64,000 nt of DNA. It comes from Paenibacillus borealis. Its GTDB lineage: Bacteria; Bacillota; Bacilli; Paenibacillales; Paenibacillaceae. How positions within the stretch are numbered: position 1 is the stretch's first letter; each line of letters opens with the position of its first letter. A program made the translations under genes and the position numbers. Below are positions 1 through 9,686 of the stretch, one piece after another. The DNA is taken from positions 3,224,001 through 3,288,000 of the forward strand of contig NZ_CP009285.1 of NCBI RefSeq assembly GCF_000758665.1, in the 5' to 3' direction. The notes below the pieces were generated by a model, which was not told the origin of the DNA, ran no database searches, and saw only the letters and a list, made by a program, of their open reading frames with translations.

Positions 1-1043
1 ATCCGGACGGCAACGGTAAAAAGGATACTTACGGGTTTGACTTCTCCGGCAAGGACGGCTATAACACCGGATGGGTAAGCGATGCTGTTATGATATTCAG
101 TGCGTATACCGGCAAGCATCTTCCCGGTAAATGGTTGGAAGAAGACGGCAAGTTGACTTACGGATCAGTTGCGGACGGTAACAAGGAAGCCTTAGCTAAA
201 CTCCGTGATTGGTATTCCAAAGGTTATTTGAATAAAGAATTGGCTACAAAGGCCGCATGGGACGCACTAGCTGATTTTACGGAAGGCAAAGCGGGAATTA
301 TCATTGGCCGTCCTTGGCTGTACGGCAGTATTAAAGATGTCGAAAAGAATGTGAAAGGTGCGAAGGTTAACGCTTATCCAACAATCAACGCTATAAACGG
401 CGACAAAACCTACCAATCTGCCCAACTCAATGACGGTGTCTTTATGTTCAACAAAGACTTCAACAATATGGAAGCCTTCTTCCTGTACTATGACAAGCTC
501 TACGATGTGGCGTTCGGTACCGGCGACTTCAAGTATGGCTACGCTCAAGGCTATGACTATGATATCGTAAATGATCAGGTCACCTTTGATTCCAAAAAAT
601 TCAACAATCCCATTGACGAAGTTCAAGGTGTAGGCAAGATGCTCTTCACAAAGAATACTCCCAGCGTAGATGGCACAGGAAAATCTTTCTATGACCTGGC
701 GAATGGTTCCAAGGCCGACAATGGTGTCTTGATGAGATCTGATGCGGCTGATCAAACAACCAAAGACGGGTACGTAATTTCTTATGAAAACAGGGATGTA
801 TTGCTGCCGGATGCATTCAACGGCGCGCCTACCAAGACTATGCAAACTTCATGGGCGCAATTGCAAACGACGGAAATAGAAATGTTCACGAAGATTATTT
901 ACAGCAATGAACCGCTTGAAGCTTATGATGATTTTGTGAAAAAATGGTATGAAAAGGGCGGTACGCAAATTACCGATGAGGTGAACGATTGGTACGTGAA
1001 TGCCAGTAAAATAGATGTCATGGCTAATATGGGCTTGAAATAA
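1..1043 (+). CDS. Extracellular solute-binding protein of a sugar ABC importer (5' end outside window)
   Basis: The reading frame is open from the window edge (first full codon at base 3) to the TAA at 1041-1043, so the gene starts outside the window and about 346 C-terminal residues are visible. The first codons give a PDGNGKKDTYGFDF stretch, a Ca-loop-like motif common in the large LplA/YtcQ-type binding proteins of Paenibacillus. The rest (WYSKGYLNKELATK, a run of aromatic residues, the end VNDWYVNASK) fits the same family. Such lipoproteins capture oligosaccharides outside the membrane and hand them to LplB/YtcP-type permeases. The permeases are presumably upstream of the window or shared with those at 9687-11525. 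A hairpin terminator follows directly. Family confident, substrate inferred only from the locus. Confidence 0.88.
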   Translation, partial: PDGNGKKDTYGFDFSGKDGYNTGWVSDAVMIFSAYTGKHLPGKWLEEDGKLTYGSVADGNKEALAKLRDWYSKGYLNKELATKAAWDALADFTEGKAGIIIGRPWLYGSIKDVEKNVKGAKVNAYPTINAINGDKTYQSAQLNDGVFMFNKDFNNMEAFFLYYDKLYDVAFGTGDFKYGYAQGYDYDIVNDQVTFDSKKFNNPIDEVQGVGKMLFTKNTPSVDGTGKSFYDLANGSKADNGVLMRSDAADQTTKDGYVISYENRDVLLPDAFNGAPTKTMQTSWAQLQTTEIEMFTKIIYSNEPLEAYDDFVKKWYEKGGTQITDEVNDWYVNASKIDVMANMGLK

Positions 1044-1064
1044 GCTTTATAATGCCATCTGCAG

Positions 1065-1101
1065 ATCCGGTTAAGGTTATCCTTGGCCGGATTTGTTTTT
1101 T
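1065..1101 (+). terminator. Rho-independent terminator after the binding-protein gene
   Basis: ATCCGG (1065-1070) pairs with CCGGAT (1087-1092), with AGG/CCT pairing inside, and a T-rich run follows. It lies 22 bases after the stop codon of the binding protein. Confidence 0.7.
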
Positions 1102-1524
1102 GAAGCCGGACTTCTAATTGCGCAGTCTCCAGAAGCTGATGGCACTTCGAGTGTTGAAGTAATTACGCTTGCTTATGACAATCACAGGCAGTTATGGACT
1201 GTTGAATACGGCAGTTCCGCTGCTGTAAGACTCCGGAATCAGGAAATGTCACTTTGCGTGGGTCAGGCCAGTTCCTTGACGCTGGAGCCTATCCATAATG
1301 ACGCAGCCCATTTCCATTGGCTTCTCGCAGAAGAAGAAGAGAACAGGCTGGTTATCACATATAAGGACGGCAGGGTTCTTACAGCAGAAGGAGAGAAACG
1401 GGAGGGGGCTGGCCGTGTATTCCTTGAACAGCAATCTCCATATAACCCCGGTTCTGGTCCCAGCCGGCAGTATTTCCAGCTGCTTCCGGTAAGAGAATAC
1501 GCTGGAGGTCCGGGCCCATATTAG
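1075..1524 (+). pseudogene. Remnant of a ricin-B-like (beta-trefoil) domain
   Basis: A frame is open from 1075 to the TAG at 1522-1524, but its only plausible start is a TTG at 1093 inside the preceding terminator and without a ribosome binding site. The product has beta-trefoil-like repeats: RQLWTVEYG, VRLRN, a HFHWLLAEEEENRLVI stretch, then QYFQLLPV. These resemble the QxW-type pattern of ricin-B-like carbohydrate-binding modules. I read it as the C-terminal end of a degraded carbohydrate-binding protein whose front was lost. It could instead be a small hypothetical gene. Confidence 0.4.
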
Positions 1525-1592
1525 CGACGGAAGCCAGACGGCCAACAAGTAAGTATTGTCCATGTTTTCATAAGATCCGTATATACGCATAA

Positions 1593-1613
1593 TGATATCG
1601 CTTACATTATAAT
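1593..1613 (+). promoter_or_regulatory. cre site (CcpA) abutting a -10 box
   Basis: TGATATCGCTTACA (1593-1606) fits the cre consensus TGWNANCGNTNWCA at every position. A TATAAT -10 hexamer follows at 1608-1613, with no good -35. A cre in this position would let CcpA block the promoter of the glycoside hydrolase gene at 1643 when preferred sugars are present. Confidence 0.65.
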
Positions 1614-1642
1614 GATTGAAAGTGTAGAAAAGGGGAATCTCT

Positions 1643-3631
1643 ATGAGCTTATCTATTCCTGCGGAATTACTCCAGGCAGGTCCACATACTGAATGTCACA
1701 GATTGTCTTCCGAATGCTTCTATATGACAACACCGCCGCAAGGTGGAAGTGTATACTTTGAATCTGACAATGCTGGCCGCTCAGTATGGACTGATTTCGA
1801 TTTTGTGACGGCCGAGGTTTTTCATGAGTCACATGATGTGCTTGTCCTGCTGTTTACTTTTCATGACCAGGAGAACCGGTCGATTACGTTCCATTTGGGA
1901 GTCCTGCCAAATGTCAAAACTGTTATATGCCTGCCGCTCAGCCATCTGAACGGGGAGAAGCTGTTCCTCGACCGTTATCCCGGCATCATGCAGTCTGTGA
2001 TGCGGGGAGATACCTATGTTGACCGGAGCAGCATTAATCGAATGACGATCGCCACCATCCCTTCCATTACAGATAGAAGAATAGAATTTGCCGGGTTATC
2101 CTTGACCAGAAGCATTCCTCTATTTGATTATGACCCTATGCCTTATATCAATGAGCTGGGCCAACTGGCTAGCAAAGACTGGATAGGCAAAATGGAAGAT
2201 CCGCAGCAAATGGTGCGGAAGCTTACGGAAGAGCGACTGCTTGCCGGAGTAGCGGATTCCCGCGGCAGCGAATATGGCCGGTATGGCGGGTGGAAACGGA
2301 TGGAATTTGCTGCCACAGGCTTTTTCCGCACAGAGCATGACGGCAGCCGCTGGTGGTTTGTCGATCCCGACGGCTATGCCCTGTTCAGCACGGGCATGGA
2401 CTGTATCGCTCCTGCTTCTCCTATGCGGGTATCGGGTATGGAGCATTTGACTCCGCAGCTGCCCGGCAGCGATGGACTATACCAAGAGGCCTGGTCACAG
2501 GGAGGGCGGGAATTCAGCTTCGAAATTGCCAATCTGATCCGCTCCTTTGGCAGCCAGTGGCGTCAGACTTGGCAGCAGTTAACCGAATGCAGGTTGATTA
2601 AATGGGGTTTCAACACAATTGGGAACTGGTCCGATTCTGACTTTATTCGTAATTCCAAGCTGCCGTATGTCTATCCGCTGGAGAGTTTCCCGGTCACAGA
2701 GCTGACCATTTTCCGTGATTTCCCGGATGTGTTCAGTCCGGAATATGAACGGAGTGCCGAAAGCTTCGCAGACCAGCTTCGTGTACTGCGTGAGGACCGG
2801 AGAATGGTCGGCTATTTCATGCGCAATGAGCCGCATTGGGCATTCGTCGACAGTCTGAATCTGACGCATCAAATGCTGCAGTCACCGGTCCGTTATGCCA
2901 GCAAAGAAAGATTCGTCCAGTGGCTGGAGGATAGGTATAGAACGGTGCAGTCTTTGAACAAAGCCTGGGGAAGTTCATATAAGAGCTTGGAGAGTCTGTA
3001 TTTGGCGGAGACGGCGGTGGAGCACAGAAGCTCTGCTCGGGAAGCCGATTATGCTGAATTCAACCGGATACTGATCCGGCGGTACGTGGAGGTGCCAGCC
3101 CGTCTGTGCAAGCTGGCGGACCCGGACCATCTCAATCTGGGCATGCGTTATGCCTGGGTGGGCAGCGACGATATGCTGGAGGGCTGCGAGTGGTTTGATG
3201 TATTTTCGCTGAATTGCTATCAATTCTCTCCTGACCGGGAACAAATTGAACATATCAGCAAGGTGTTGAACAAGCCGGTAATGATCGGTGAATATCATTT
3301 CGGTGCGGCGGATGCCGGCATGCTCGCTTACGGAATCCGGGCGGTTGGAACCCAGGAGGAACGGGGACAAGCTTACCGTTATTACGTCGAGCAGGCGGCG
3401 GCGATTCCAGAGCTGATCGGTGTCCATTATTTTCAGTGGAACGATCAGCCGGTGCTTGGGCGCTTTGACGGTGAGAATTATCAAATTGGTGTGGTAGATG
3501 TCTGCAACCAGCCGTATCAGCCCTTCGTGGAGGGTGTGAAGCAGGCTCATTCCAACATGTATGAGGTGCGGACCGGCCAGGCTGAACCATATGATGTACT
3601 TCCGATTGAGATTCCCAAAACAGGATTCTGA
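1643..3631 (+). CDS. Agarase-like glycoside hydrolase (clan GH-A, GH50/GH42-like)
   Basis: This 662-residue protein has no signal peptide, so it should act in the cytoplasm on imported oligosaccharides. An N-terminal beta-sandwich-like part (about 1-170) precedes a TIM-barrel-type domain with the landmarks WWFVDPDGYALFSTG and GFNTIGNWSD, both typical of beta-agarase-like enzymes. The two retaining-type glutamates are visible: E396 in RNEPHW (acid/base) and E550 in IGEYHFG (nucleophile). The ATG has an AAGGGG ribosome binding site. It is preceded by a cre site and followed by a sensor kinase and regulator. The real substrate is probably a galactose-rich plant polymer fragment rather than agar, which is inference. 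GH family number uncertain; the retaining GH-A assignment is fairly firm. Confidence 0.75.
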   Translation: MSLSIPAELLQAGPHTECHRLSSECFYMTTPPQGGSVYFESDNAGRSVWTDFDFVTAEVFHESHDVLVLLFTFHDQENRSITFHLGVLPNVKTVICLPLSHLNGEKLFLDRYPGIMQSVMRGDTYVDRSSINRMTIATIPSITDRRIEFAGLSLTRSIPLFDYDPMPYINELGQLASKDWIGKMEDPQQMVRKLTEERLLAGVADSRGSEYGRYGGWKRMEFAATGFFRTEHDGSRWWFVDPDGYALFSTGMDCIAPASPMRVSGMEHLTPQLPGSDGLYQEAWSQGGREFSFEIANLIRSFGSQWRQTWQQLTECRLIKWGFNTIGNWSDSDFIRNSKLPYVYPLESFPVTELTIFRDFPDVFSPEYERSAESFADQLRVLREDRRMVGYFMRNEPHWAFVDSLNLTHQMLQSPVRYASKERFVQWLEDRYRTVQSLNKAWGSSYKSLESLYLAETAVEHRSSAREADYAEFNRILIRRYVEVPARLCKLADPDHLNLGMRYAWVGSDDMLEGCEWFDVFSLNCYQFSPDREQIEHISKVLNKPVMIGEYHFGAADAGMLAYGIRAVGTQEERGQAYRYYVEQAAAIPELIGVHYFQWNDQPVLGRFDGENYQIGVVDVCNQPYQPFVEGVKQAHSNMYEVRTGQAEPYDVLPIEIPKTGF

Positions 3632-3740
3632 CGGAGAACTGAATGGAAATGCGGCCAATTGCTGATACAATAAAGAATGGGAGCTGCCCGGGGTGAAATC
3701 CCAGTCCGGGACCCTACTTCACTTCAGAGGTCGTGAACAG

Positions 3741-5483
3741 ATGGCTTATTTCAAAAAAATGCCGATTGGTATACAGCTCTCTCTGCTGGTTGCCTTTATT
3801 ATTGTGGTGGTGCTCTTTATTATCTTTACCAGCTACAGCAAATCCACCAATGTCGTAGAGAAGAAGAACAGCGAGTATTTCACCGAGATGATCTCGCAGA
3901 TGAACCAGACTGTGTCTTCCAACACTGATGCAGTCAAGCGGATCATTCAGAATATTGCCTACAATTCAACATTTGTACAAGAATATTTAACGGAGACCGA
4001 TCCTATAGACAAGTACGAGGACTATCTGCAATTAAAAGGCTATATCTCAGACATGATGAATATGAAGGATGGGATATTGGATATCGCTTTAGTAGGCAGA
4101 GAGGGCATGAAATTCAATATCAGCGGAGATATCAGCAATCTGCTGCCCTTTGTGGAGGAAGTACCAGACAAGCAGCTGTACTATTTTACCGGAATTACCA
4201 CTCTTCCATTTAATAACGTGAGCAAAAATGTGTTTATCGCAGGCTGTCCGATCTATTCCATCACCAACTTTGAGGATGATAAAAAAATTGGCACGCTGAT
4301 GCTTGTGCTGGATGCCAAAGCAATACTGGGCTCGCCTGAGAAGTCCATACGTCTGACCGGAAGTAAAATCTATGCGCTGGACCGTAACGATAAGGTGTTT
4401 TTTACCAATGATGCTCAGCTGGATACAGGAAGTCCTTACAAGGAAAGCTTATCGCAAGAAAAAGATAGGGATTATCTGGTTCAAACAGGTGCGGTGCCCG
4501 ATATTGATGGAAGAATCGTCTTCAAGCTGCCCAAAAGCGAACTGTTGAGTGGAATTGAGGATGTACGCAAGCAATCAGTTATCATCTTCTTCGTTGCGCT
4601 GCTTTTGCTGGCTTTTCCTTTCTTCATCGTCATTAGCAATATTATACGTCCGCTGAAGAAGCTGGTGCAGTTCATGAGTGATTTCAAATTAGGCAGGCCT
4701 AGTAACTTAAGCCGTCGGATTATCCTGAAGGGTTATGCGGAAATCAGCATTATGGCCAAGAATTTTAACCGGATGCTGGATGAGCTGGATCTCCTGACAA
4801 GGCAGCTTGTAGACAGTAACACCAGACTGTATAAAGCGGAGCTGGTAAAAAAACAGTCCGAATTGGCCTTTTTGCAAAGTCAGGTCAATCCCCATTTTTT
4901 GTATAATACGTTGGAATCCATCAAGGGGATTGCAGTGGAGGAAGGCTCGGACAAAATATTTAATATGGCTAAGGCGCTCGGGTTTGTCTTCCGTTACAGC
5001 ATAAAAGGCAAGGATATGGTCCCTCTCCGGGAAGAGTTGACGATGGTCAAAAGTTACCTGTACATTCAACAGATCCGCTTTGGAAGCCGTTTTAAAACAG
5101 AAATTCACTTTTCCGAGGATATATTGGAATGTCAGGTTCCAAAGATGATTCTTCAGCCTCTCGTTGAAAATGCGATTTTTCACGGGATTGAACCACAGAG
5201 CGGCTCGGGAATGTTGGAATTGCGCGGGGAGCGCACCGGGAATACGATTCTTCTGTCGATTAAAGACAACGGTCCGGGGATCGATGAAGAGAAGCTGCAT
5301 TCGATTCAGGAAATGCTGTCAGCGCAGGAAGGACTGGAGAGCAATACAGCCAGTATCGGTCTGCAGAATGTCAATAACAGGGTCAAGCTAAACTATGGAG
5401 ACGAATATGGTATTATGATCAGAAGTGAACAGAGTGAAGGAACTGAGGTTGTCATCACGATTCCGCTGGAGGAGTGCAAATAA
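3741..5483 (+). CDS. YesM-type sensor histidine kinase
   Basis: This is the 580-residue membrane kinase of a two-component pair. One N-terminal membrane helix, an extracellular sensor part of roughly 250 residues and a second helix (around VIIFFVALLLLAFPFF) are followed by a HAMP linker and a His_kinase domain with QVNPHFLYN, where H385 is the phosphorylated histidine. A HATPase_c domain with N-box NAIFHGIEP and DNGPGI closes it. The frame is open further upstream, from a GTG at 3693, but the ATG at 3741 has an AGAGG site ten bases before it. The regulator gene follows after one base. Such pairs sense extracellular sugars or their bound lipoproteins. The ligand is unknown. Confidence 0.88.
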   Translation: MAYFKKMPIGIQLSLLVAFIIVVVLFIIFTSYSKSTNVVEKKNSEYFTEMISQMNQTVSSNTDAVKRIIQNIAYNSTFVQEYLTETDPIDKYEDYLQLKGYISDMMNMKDGILDIALVGREGMKFNISGDISNLLPFVEEVPDKQLYYFTGITTLPFNNVSKNVFIAGCPIYSITNFEDDKKIGTLMLVLDAKAILGSPEKSIRLTGSKIYALDRNDKVFFTNDAQLDTGSPYKESLSQEKDRDYLVQTGAVPDIDGRIVFKLPKSELLSGIEDVRKQSVIIFFVALLLLAFPFFIVISNIIRPLKKLVQFMSDFKLGRPSNLSRRIILKGYAEISIMAKNFNRMLDELDLLTRQLVDSNTRLYKAELVKKQSELAFLQSQVNPHFLYNTLESIKGIAVEEGSDKIFNMAKALGFVFRYSIKGKDMVPLREELTMVKSYLYIQQIRFGSRFKTEIHFSEDILECQVPKMILQPLVENAIFHGIEPQSGSGMLELRGERTGNTILLSIKDNGPGIDEEKLHSIQEMLSAQEGLESNTASIGLQNVNNRVKLNYGDEYGIMIRSEQSEGTEVVITIPLEECK

Positions 5484-5484
5484 T

Positions 5485-6912
5485 ATGTTTAAGGTATTTC
5501 TAGTGGACGATGAGGAATTAGTGGTCAAAAGCCTGATCGCGAGCGTGGACTGGAGCGGGAACGGGTTCGAAATTGCCGGCTACGCACTGGGCGGAGCGGA
5601 AGCTTATGAGGCAATTGAGAGATTGAAGCCGGATGTCGTATTCACGGATATCCGCATGCCAGGTATGAGCGGTCTGGAATTAATCAAAAACTTGCAGAAT
5701 ACAACGTCCAAACCGCTCGTTATTGTTGTAAGCGGCTATGCCGAATTTGCACTTGCCCAAAAAGCAATTAATTACGGAGCCTTTGGCTATTGCTTGAAGC
5801 CCTTTGATGAATCCGAAATCGCAGTTTTTTTGAAAAAGGCCAAGACGGTTCTGGAAGGACGGGAAATCACTGCCGAAGGCCGAATTCTTGATTATATCGC
5901 TGAAGGCACCAGTGAAGCCGACACATATTTGGACAATGCGCTAAAATCACTCGGAGTAGACATCCGCTCAGCCGGTGGCATTAAAGCTATTGTGTCTGTA
6001 GGGAGAAGCAAGCTGATGTTCTCCGGCTGGAGCGGCTGTGTCACCCTGCGTATTGGATTCGGCAAATATGCGTACCTTGTTCAGCAGCTGAACGGGGAGT
6101 CACTGTGCTTTGATCTGGAGAACGCCGCGGGGGACGAAATCAAGGGCATAGGAATCAGTGGAGGGATCCGCAGGGCCGGAGAAATCCGCAAAGCGCTGCA
6201 GGAGGCTGAGATCAAAGCCTACCGCTTCTTTACAGCAGGAGAGCCATGCTTGCTGACCGATGAGAGTGTGAATTTTAACGAGAAAGAACACGCCATGAAA
6301 GACATGGAGGAGGCGATCGTGAGTAATGACAGAGATGCTCTGTCTGCCTGTCTGGATGAGATGGAAGGGCTGTTTGCGGAAGGGAAGCTGTACATCAAGC
6401 ATGCAGTCATTGTGTATAACCAGACTATGCTGTTCGCGGGGCGAAGCGAGGGTGGGCCGCATGAGGATTTTATTTATTCTTTTGACCAGCTTTGCGGGTT
6501 GTTCGATACGGTCTTTGAAATGCTGGTCTTTCTAAAGGAACTGCTGGCAGAAAAGCTGAAGACGCATACGGAATTCAAACGTCTGCATGGGCGGAACCGG
6601 ACGTTTAATACGATCCTTGATTACGTCAATAAGCATTATAATGAAGATATTTCTATTCCGGCTCTATCCGCACAACTAAATGTAAACGGCAATTACATCA
6701 GCCAGCTTTTCAAGAAGGAAGTCGGAACCACATTTACACAGTATCTATACAATCTGAGGATAAACTATGCCTGCAAGCTGCTCTCGACAACGGATCTGCC
6801 CATTAATGAAATCGCCGAGCGAACCGGCTATTCCGATTATTTCTATTTTAGCCGGATATTCAAACGTGTGAAGGGCATTACACCAAGTGCCTACCGTGCC
6901 GAGCATACCTGA
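5485..6912 (+). CDS. YesN-type response regulator with AraC DNA-binding domain
   Basis: This 475-residue protein is the partner of the preceding kinase. The receiver domain starts at FKVFLVDDEE, with phospho-acceptor D55 in FTDIRMPG and the conserved lysine in CLKPFDE. A middle region of about 220 residues carries no clear motif. The C-terminal AraC pair of helix-turn-helices ends GYSDYFYFSRIFKRVKGITPSAYR. The ATG at 5485 has GGAGGAG ten bases upstream, inside the end of the kinase gene, so translation is probably coupled. The likely targets are the adjacent glycosidase and transporter promoters, for example the one before 7170. Confidence 0.88.
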   Translation: MFKVFLVDDEELVVKSLIASVDWSGNGFEIAGYALGGAEAYEAIERLKPDVVFTDIRMPGMSGLELIKNLQNTTSKPLVIVVSGYAEFALAQKAINYGAFGYCLKPFDESEIAVFLKKAKTVLEGREITAEGRILDYIAEGTSEADTYLDNALKSLGVDIRSAGGIKAIVSVGRSKLMFSGWSGCVTLRIGFGKYAYLVQQLNGESLCFDLENAAGDEIKGIGISGGIRRAGEIRKALQEAEIKAYRFFTAGEPCLLTDESVNFNEKEHAMKDMEEAIVSNDRDALSACLDEMEGLFAEGKLYIKHAVIVYNQTMLFAGRSEGGPHEDFIYSFDQLCGLFDTVFEMLVFLKELLAEKLKTHTEFKRLHGRNRTFNTILDYVNKHYNEDISIPALSAQLNVNGNYISQLFKKEVGTTFTQYLYNLRINYACKLLSTTDLPINEIAERTGYSDYFYFSRIFKRVKGITPSAYRAEHT

Positions 6913-6939
6913 AATCCTGTCCATAGGGGCGGGATTTTT
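6912..6939 (+). terminator. Rho-independent terminator after the regulator gene
   Basis: AAATCCTGTCC pairs with GGGCGGGATTT across an ATAG loop, allowing two G-T pairs, and TTTG follows. It begins at the stop codon of the regulator. Confidence 0.65.
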
Positions 6940-7039
6940 GCTTTGTATGAGGAGTAGCTGCTCTCTCATGCATATCATTAGGCTGATGGATATGGATTTT
7001 AAGTAGAAGAGAATGGAGAATTATTAGATGTTTTGTCGA

Positions 7040-7121
7040 ATGAAACGTTTTCATTTTATTGGTTTTGTGCAATATTCACTAATTTGCGTGAATACACCCT
7101 CCAGGAATGAAAGCCTATAAT
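7040..7121 (+). promoter_or_regulatory. Operator-like palindrome and -10 box before the GH51 operon
   Basis: ATGAAACGTTTTCAT (7040-7054) is a palindrome of the LacI/CcpA type one base short of a symmetrical cre, so it may be a weak cre or another LacI-family operator. A TATAAT hexamer lies at 7116-7121 with no clear -35, as expected for an activated promoter. The rest of the 257-base gap between genes shows nothing further. Confidence 0.45.
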
Positions 7122-7169
7122 GAAGGCAGAGAGAGAAGATGCTTTCCTTAGGAAATGGAGTGAACCTAC

Positions 7170-9638
7170 TTGCAAGAGACTAATGGGCACATGACAACAG
7201 CTCAGACGCCAGGAAGGCTGACCGTTGATGCTTCCCGTCCGGGGCCAGTTCTAAATTCCGAAATGTATGGCGCTTTCTTTGAGGATTTGAACCACGCCGC
7301 TGATGGGGGGCTATATGCGGAGCTTGTCCAAAACCGCTCCTTTGAATTTGATCCCATTGATAATGAGGACTATCATTCGCTCACGGCCTGGTCGCTTGTT
7401 ACACGCGGTGGTGGAATCGCTTCCATCCATACAGCACAAGAAAATCCGCTTAGTCCTAATAATCCGACTTATGTTGTGCTGGATGTCACAACGCCAGGAA
7501 CGGGCGCCGGTTTGATGAATCACGGCTTTAACACAGGCATCGCTGTCCAAGAAGGAGAGCGCTATCATTTCACCTTCTATTGCCGTTGTGACGACAATGG
7601 CAGCCGGCCCGTTCAAATTCGACTTGAAAGCCAGACTGAAGATTTGTTTGCCGAAGCCCTGATCACAGTTGAATCCGGAGATTGGGTCCAATATAAGGCA
7701 GTGCTAACTTCAAGTGGAACCGATACGGCGGCAAGACTGGTACTGTTGACTACTGGCACGGGCAGGTTGCATATGGATATGGTTTCCTTGTTCCCGGAGA
7801 AGACCTTTAATGAGCGGCCTGGGGGACTAAGAAAGGATATCGCCCGCTTGATCGCGGAGTTGAAGCCGGGTTTTATGCGGTTTCCGGGAGGATGCCTGGT
7901 GCATGACGGTTCGCTGGACCCCGAAGCCCGCAATTCAATGTACCGCTGGAAGAACACAATCGGTGACGTGGCAAGCCGGCCTTCACGCCGTAATAATTGG
8001 AGCTATAATCAGTCGATGGGGCTGGGCTACTATGAGTATTTTCAATTCTGTGAGGATATTGGAGCGGCGCCCTTGCCGGTTCTTCCCGCCGCATACAACC
8101 CGCATCACGGCCTTGAAGAACCGCTGGACCAACTTGGTCCATGGATCGACGATGCACTGGATCTGATTGAGTTCGCAAATGGTACTACAGACACGGTTTG
8201 GGGAGCAAAACGGGCGGAACTGGGGCACCCAGAGCCTTTTGGTCTACAGTATATCGCCATCGGTAACGAGGAAGTCCGGCAGGGATACTTTGACCGTTAT
8301 CCTTATTTCCAGAATGCCATCCGCGAGAAACATCCGGAGATCAAGGTGATTTGCTCCAGTGGCCCACAGCCGCAGGGAGAGGATTATGAGACTGGCTGGA
8401 ATTATTCCAGACAGTTTCAGGCGGATCTGGTCGATGAACACTATTATGCATTGCCATCCTGGTTCCTAAGCAATTGGCACCGCTATGACGATTTTGACCG
8501 CAGCGGTCCCAAGGTGTTTGTCGGTGAATACGCTTCATGGGGAAATAAATTTTATAATGCACTGGCTGAGGCGGCCTATATGACCGGGCTGGAGCGGAAC
8601 GCGGATGTGGTCAAGCTCACCTGCTACGCACCCATGTTAGCCAATATCGATTATGTGAATTGGCGCCCGAACCTTATCTGGTTCAACAATCATCAAGCAT
8701 TTGGCAGTGTGAACTATTATGTGCAACAAATGTTCAGTCTTAATAAAGGGGACGTGGTGCTTCACTCCGAATTGGCCTTGAATCCTCCTTCGAACGAACA
8801 TACGGCGACTGAGGAATCGATACGGGGTCGTATCGGTGTTGGCACGTTTAGGACAAGTGTGAAATACATGGACTTCACCATAAGCGATAATTTGGCGGGT
8901 ACAACCTATTTTAGTGACAGTTTCCAGAATCACTCGTTGTTGTGGAAGATTCGTGAGGGAGACTGGATAGCTGCCGCTGGAGGGTATGTGCAGTCATCTA
9001 CGGACTTGGCAGACTGCCGGTCGACAGTAAGCGCCGATGTGAGTAATCATTATACGATTTCCGTTAAGGGTGTGAAGCTGGACGGCGAGGAAGGCCTGCG
9101 GATTATTTTCGGCGAACAGGACCGTAATAACTACTATGTCTGGAACTATGGGGGGTGGATTAACCGGCTCTCTACCCTGCGCAAATGTGTAGACGGAACT
9201 GAGGCTACGATTATTGAAATTGATCAAGTATCTGTTGAGACCGGAAGAGAGTACGCATTAAAGGTAGAGGTATCAGGGAGACACATCCGTTGTTATGTAG
9301 ATGATGTGTTGATCCATGACTTGATTGACCCAGTGTCTACTATCGAACCTTTGTATTACACTGCCAGCAAGGATTATGCCAGCGGAGATATTATTATCAA
9401 GGCGGTGAACGCGCAGGAGGATGAACTTGAAGTGCAATTGACTCTGGAGGGGGTAGACAGAATAGGAGAAATAGGGAAAGTTATTGAACTGAGCGCAGAC
9501 AGTCTTGATGCCGAGAATTCATTTGCAGCACCGCAAAGGGTTGTTCCTGTCTCGAAGGATTTGACGGGACTTGGGAAATCGTTCACCTACCGTTTCCCCG
9601 GTCATTCGGTAACGATGCTTAGATTGAAGACGGATTGA
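7170..9638 (+). CDS. Alpha-L-arabinofuranosidase, GH51
   Basis: This 822-residue enzyme releases terminal alpha-L-arabinofuranose from arabinan- or arabinogalactan-derived oligosaccharides. The start LNSEMYGAFFEDLNHAADGG is the GH51 hallmark. A CBM4/9-like insert lies near residues 80-205, and the catalytic barrel shows acid/base E367 in AIGNEEV and nucleophile E453 in FVGEYASWG. The last ~240 residues form an extra jelly-roll-like part (FSDSFQNHSLLWKIREGDW onward) with a concanavalin-like look, making it longer than the usual ~500-residue bacterial enzyme. There is no signal peptide, so it acts inside the cell. The TTG start is chosen because GGAG sits nine bases upstream. The ATG seven codons later lacks a site. 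It heads a unit with two permeases and a binding protein. Confidence 0.93.
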   Translation: MQETNGHMTTAQTPGRLTVDASRPGPVLNSEMYGAFFEDLNHAADGGLYAELVQNRSFEFDPIDNEDYHSLTAWSLVTRGGGIASIHTAQENPLSPNNPTYVVLDVTTPGTGAGLMNHGFNTGIAVQEGERYHFTFYCRCDDNGSRPVQIRLESQTEDLFAEALITVESGDWVQYKAVLTSSGTDTAARLVLLTTGTGRLHMDMVSLFPEKTFNERPGGLRKDIARLIAELKPGFMRFPGGCLVHDGSLDPEARNSMYRWKNTIGDVASRPSRRNNWSYNQSMGLGYYEYFQFCEDIGAAPLPVLPAAYNPHHGLEEPLDQLGPWIDDALDLIEFANGTTDTVWGAKRAELGHPEPFGLQYIAIGNEEVRQGYFDRYPYFQNAIREKHPEIKVICSSGPQPQGEDYETGWNYSRQFQADLVDEHYYALPSWFLSNWHRYDDFDRSGPKVFVGEYASWGNKFYNALAEAAYMTGLERNADVVKLTCYAPMLANIDYVNWRPNLIWFNNHQAFGSVNYYVQQMFSLNKGDVVLHSELALNPPSNEHTATEESIRGRIGVGTFRTSVKYMDFTISDNLAGTTYFSDSFQNHSLLWKIREGDWIAAAGGYVQSSTDLADCRSTVSADVSNHYTISVKGVKLDGEEGLRIIFGEQDRNNYYVWNYGGWINRLSTLRKCVDGTEATIIEIDQVSVETGREYALKVEVSGRHIRCYVDDVLIHDLIDPVSTIEPLYYTASKDYASGDIIIKAVNAQEDELEVQLTLEGVDRIGEIGKVIELSADSLDAENSFAAPQRVVPVSKDLTGLGKSFTYRFPGHSVTMLRLKTD

Positions 9639-9686
9639 ATTTCCTGTCTACCATTGCCATGAACAAATAATAGAGGTGAAGAGAAA

